Assembly (NCBI GenBank): GCA_902595555.1
Contig: CACJQM010000002.1
Coordinates: 186,001 to 250,000, forward strand
Direction of reading: 5' to 3'
Origin: an uncultured Bacteroidota bacterium
GTDB taxonomy: Bacteria; Bacteroidota; Bacteroidia; Flavobacteriales; Flavobacteriaceae
DNA length: 64,000 nt
In this document: in pieces, positions 61,203-64,000 of the stretch
Numbering within the stretch: the first letter of the stretch is position 1
How the letters are laid out: every line of letters begins with the position of its first letter
Translations under genes and position numbers: made by a program
Notes under the pieces: generated by a model
What the model saw: only the letters and a program-made list of their open reading frames with translations
What the model was told of the DNA's origin: nothing
Databases searched by the model: none

Positions 61203-63524
61203 GTGAAAAAAATTTCAAGATCAGACTTTCTTAAAATTTCAGGGCTCTCATTTGGGGGTATACTTATGCTTCCTCACCACTCATGTTCCGGTATTTCTAA
61301 TAAAAAACTTACAATAAATGGTACTAATAATTATCAAATTGTAATACCAGCTAATGCCAGTAAAATAGAGGAGGAGGCCTCCCTTCAGCTTAAAAAACAT
61401 CTATTGCTACTATCGAAACAAGCTCCTAATGTTGTCAAGGAAAATGAATATAATGGGAAAAATGGGATTTTTATCGGGCAGACTAACCATGCAAAAAAGA
61501 ATAATGTTTCTGCTGATGCTTTGGAAGAGGACGGATATGTTTTCAAAAATATTGGAGATGATTTTTTAATTCAGGGAGGTTCAGAAAAGGGATTGATTTT
61601 TGGAATCTACTCACTTTTAGAATCCTTTGGATTTAGAAAATATGCTGCAGATGATCCATTAGATATTCCAAGTACAATCAATTTTGAATTACCAAATGAT
61701 ATTACAAAAATTCCTAAAATAAATTATAGAACTACTAACTATTATGAAGGAAGAGATTCAGAGTATGCGGATTGGAACAAACTTTCATCAAGAGATTCTT
61801 GGGGTTTATTTGTTCACACTTTCGAAGTTCTTGTTCCGCCAGAAAAATATGGTAAAAGCAATCCGGAGTATTATTCATTAATAGACGGAGAAAGGAATGT
61901 AGTCACACAGCTTTGTCTCACAAACCCCGACATGTTTGATGTTTTAGTTAATGATTTACGAAAAAGAATAAATGAAAATCCAAAAGCAAAGTACTGGTCT
62001 GTTAGCCAGAATGATAATGATAAGTATTGTCAATGTGGACCTTGTACAAAGCTTAATAAAAAATACGGTAATGTACCAAGCGGTTCTATAGTCTGGTTTA
62101 CTAATAAAGTTGCAAGAGAATTTCCTGATAAAATTATTTCCACACTAGCATATTGGTATACTAGAGTTGCTCCTAAAAATATCGAGATTGAACCCAACGT
62201 AAATATCATGCTTTGTAACATTGAAAGCACAAGAGAAAAACCTGTTTTTGATACAGATCCTGCTTTTACAAAAGATTTACAAGACTGGGGAAAAATGAGC
62301 AAAGACATTTTAATTTGGGACTATAATATTCAGTTTGCAAACCCAATAAGTCCATTTCCTAATCTGCATACAATAGGCCCGAATATTAAGTTTTACAGAG
62401 AAAATAATGTTAATGCTCTTTTCATGCAAGCGACTGGTAATAAAGCAGAACTTGGTCAACTAAGGTCATATCTTATTTCAAAGTTGATGTGGAATCCGGA
62501 TGCAGATGATAATGAAATCATAGATGAATTTCTTGGTGGATATTACGGACCAGCAGCAGAGTATATGAGAGAGTACATCGACAGAATGAGAGAGGCTTTA
62601 ACTGAAACACCATTTAGGCTATTTATTTTTGGAGATCCAAGAGATGCAATAAACAACTATTTATCTGCTGAAAAAATAAGTTTGTATCATTCAATTTTTG
62701 ATAAAGCTGAAAAATCAGTTGCTGATAATTCACAGTTACTAAAAAGAGTGCAAGACGCGAGGTTGCCTTTACTTATTGCAACAATTCAAATTGCAGGTCA
62801 AATTAAGCCTGGCGACGATGGAAGTTTTTATGAGATTGATAACTCAGGCTTTGTAATACCAAAACCAGAAATGGAAAATCTAGTTACAGAGTTTGTAGAT
62901 AGAGCAAGAAAAGCAGGTATTGCAAGAATAGGAGAAAGAGCAATAACCTTGGATGATTATAACTACAATTTTGAAAGGATTTTCTCAAAAATGAAAGATA
63001 ATCCAAAGTCAAAATCATATAAATCTAATGTTAGCTCTGTTGGTATTCCAGAGGGTGGATTGGAAAACATTAAGCGTTTAACTAATGGAATTTTTGGCGC
63101 TTTTGAATCTTGGAGATTTCCTTTTAAAGATAAAAATTGGGTTGCGTTCAAAGGTGAACATATGGATCTTGTTTTAGATCTTGGTGAAATACAAAACATA
63201 AAATCTATTGAAATGGAATTTTTAAATGTTCAAGCTCAAGCAAACTGGCATCAGCTTATTCTTCCAAAACATGTTACTTATTCAATTTCAAAAGATGGAT
63301 TAACTTATGAAAAGCCTATTAAGGTTAATAATCCCCACAATCCAAATCCAGCTGAAAATCCAGATATAACAAAGGTTCCTTTTCACCCTTTCAACATTGA
63401 GCTTGAAAATAAAGAATGTCGTTATATAAAAATTCATGCGGAAAGCCATATCAAGATGCCAGCTTGGCATATTAATGCTGGACGTCCCGCATTCATTTAT
63501 GTCGATGAAATAGTTGTAAAATGA
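61203..63524 (+). CDS. DUF4838-containing protein with C-terminal F5/8-type-like domain
   Basis: 773 aa, starting at GTG 61203. N-terminus KKISRSDFLKISGLSFGGILML resembles a twin-arginine signal with one Arg replaced by Ser (SRSDFLK). Residues about 35-160 resemble the N-terminal domain of alpha-glucuronidase-like glycoside hydrolases (IVIPANASKIEEEASLQLKKHL). DUF4838 follows (NPEYYSLIDGERNVVTQLCLTNPDM, SVSQNDNDKYCQCGPC, a CxCxxC cluster). The last 150 residues form a discoidin-like beta domain (LVLDLGEIQNIKSIEMEFLNVQ, RYIKIHAES). Probably acts on polysaccharides outside the cytoplasm. Confidence 0.82.
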   Translation: MKKISRSDFLKISGLSFGGILMLPHHSCSGISNKKLTINGTNNYQIVIPANASKIEEEASLQLKKHLLLLSKQAPNVVKENEYNGKNGIFIGQTNHAKKNNVSADALEEDGYVFKNIGDDFLIQGGSEKGLIFGIYSLLESFGFRKYAADDPLDIPSTINFELPNDITKIPKINYRTTNYYEGRDSEYADWNKLSSRDSWGLFVHTFEVLVPPEKYGKSNPEYYSLIDGERNVVTQLCLTNPDMFDVLVNDLRKRINENPKAKYWSVSQNDNDKYCQCGPCTKLNKKYGNVPSGSIVWFTNKVAREFPDKIISTLAYWYTRVAPKNIEIEPNVNIMLCNIESTREKPVFDTDPAFTKDLQDWGKMSKDILIWDYNIQFANPISPFPNLHTIGPNIKFYRENNVNALFMQATGNKAELGQLRSYLISKLMWNPDADDNEIIDEFLGGYYGPAAEYMREYIDRMREALTETPFRLFIFGDPRDAINNYLSAEKISLYHSIFDKAEKSVADNSQLLKRVQDARLPLLIATIQIAGQIKPGDDGSFYEIDNSGFVIPKPEMENLVTEFVDRARKAGIARIGERAITLDDYNYNFERIFSKMKDNPKSKSYKSNVSSVGIPEGGLENIKRLTNGIFGAFESWRFPFKDKNWVAFKGEHMDLVLDLGEIQNIKSIEMEFLNVQAQANWHQLILPKHVTYSISKDGLTYEKPIKVNNPHNPNPAENPDITKVPFHPFNIELENKECRYIKIHAESHIKMPAWHINAGRPAFIYVDEIVVK

Positions 63525-63529
63525 TTTAG

Positions 63530-63961
63530 TTAGTTATCTGAACTGTGCAGTTCAAAATATTTTACATCAGCAGTTTTACCAAGCACGTCAACATCCCACA
63601 TAACAAAGTTCATTGCCCCATTATTTATAGCATCGGTGAAATAAAATTTCATTGACTTCCCATTTCTTTTCCATGTGCCCTTAAGTGGTGTTGAAATTAA
63701 TGTACCATCTTCTAAAATGGTTCTTCCTTGACCATCTAAAGTTCCGCTAGTTTTAGATGTATTGATAGAAGCAACTTTGAACTTTACAAATACAGACCCA
63801 TATCCACTAATTTGACCTTCAAAGTTCATGACAGAGTATCCTTCACCTGGACTAATTAAAACTATATCAAGTACTCCACCTCCTTTTGCTTGAGATAAAT
63901 CTTGAGAGTAAGAAAAAGCAGTTACACAAAGGGCTAATAAAATTGTTTTTAAGTATTTCAT
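63530..63961 (-). CDS. Secreted protein of unknown function
   Basis: 143 aa. Signal peptide MKYLKTILLALCVTAFSYSQ. Gly-rich beta-type mature part (AKGGGVLDIVLISPGEGYSV, FEGQISGYGSVFVKFKVAS, TLISTPLKGTWKRNGKSMKFYF). I do not recognise a family. Convergent with the DUF4838 gene; 5 bases between stops. The remaining 39 bases to the window end contain no gene. Confidence 0.7.
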   Translation of the reverse strand: MKYLKTILLALCVTAFSYSQDLSQAKGGGVLDIVLISPGEGYSVMNFEGQISGYGSVFVKFKVASINTSKTSGTLDGQGRTILEDGTLISTPLKGTWKRNGKSMKFYFTDAINNGAMNFVMWDVDVLGKTADVKYFELHSSDN

Positions 63962-64000
63962 AATTGTGATTTTTTAATTAGTATTTACGTTCTTACTAAA

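Overview
The window reads as chromosomal DNA of an AT-rich marine-type flavobacterium (Bacteroidota, Flavobacteriia). The support is the gene families (DUF4837 lipoprotein, IPExxxVDY protein, YHYH protein, SCO lipoprotein, TSP3-OmpA, DUF6265), the Bacteroidota -7 promoter motif TAnnTTTG, the near absence of Shine-Dalgarno sequences, several GTG/TTG starts, and local gene orders typical of Flavobacteriaceae (ybeY-mnmG-methyltransferase, purN-rnhA-pfkB-purF, acpP-fabF-IPExxxVDY-pyk). I cannot name a genus from the sequence.

0-16 kb: the end of tatA; pgk-DUF4837; holB; a ybeY-mnmG-methyltransferase operon carrying two perfect 16-bp parS (ParB-binding) sites; an AlkB-type alkane monooxygenase followed by gltX; a stomatin-like SPFH protein and an NTF2-like lipoprotein; glnS and folB (divergent); tRNA-Cys with a terminator; a LysE-family exporter and RNase R. 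A 364-bp, very AT-rich, repeat-bearing gene-free gap (15711-16074) then precedes rpiB.

16-32 kb: rpiB, ElaA-like acetyltransferase, an SppA protease with an acidic 9-bp-repeat insert, a secreted nuclease/phosphatase, an S9 peptidase, TonB-like protein, rnpA, M1 peptidase, MBL hydrolase, APC transporter with USP tail, an overlapping YHYH-MORN-SCO gene set (possibly copper related) and lepA.

32-50 kb: dus, LolC/E-like permease, rbfA, pyk, IPExxxVDY, fabF, acpP (a translation/lipid/glycolysis operon on the minus strand; rnc, often found here, is missing), then purN-rnhA-pfkB-purF on the plus strand, sodB, an AddA-like helicase-nuclease, a TSP3-repeat OmpA protein with a strong terminator, an AddB-like nuclease and a CAT-anticodon tRNA.

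50-64 kb: a more accessory stretch. A 436-aa protein of unknown function sits beside the tRNA and is flanked by pairs of a 10-bp repeat in inverted orientation, which could be the footprint of a small integrated element. Then come small secreted/lipoproteins, an outer-membrane protein, an M3 peptidase with a HupE-like membrane protein, a two-FAS1 lipoprotein, two tandem beta-lactamase-fold hydrolases, a membrane protein and a large DUF4838 putative glycan-acting protein.

Most of the window is housekeeping. The observations I rate highest are the parS pair, the recurrent TAnnTTTG boxes placed only 3-15 nt before start codons (leaderless or very short-leader mRNAs), the tRNA-linked insertion candidate, and the overlapping YHYH-MORN-SCO genes. 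No CRISPR array, transposase, integrase or classical defence system is visible.
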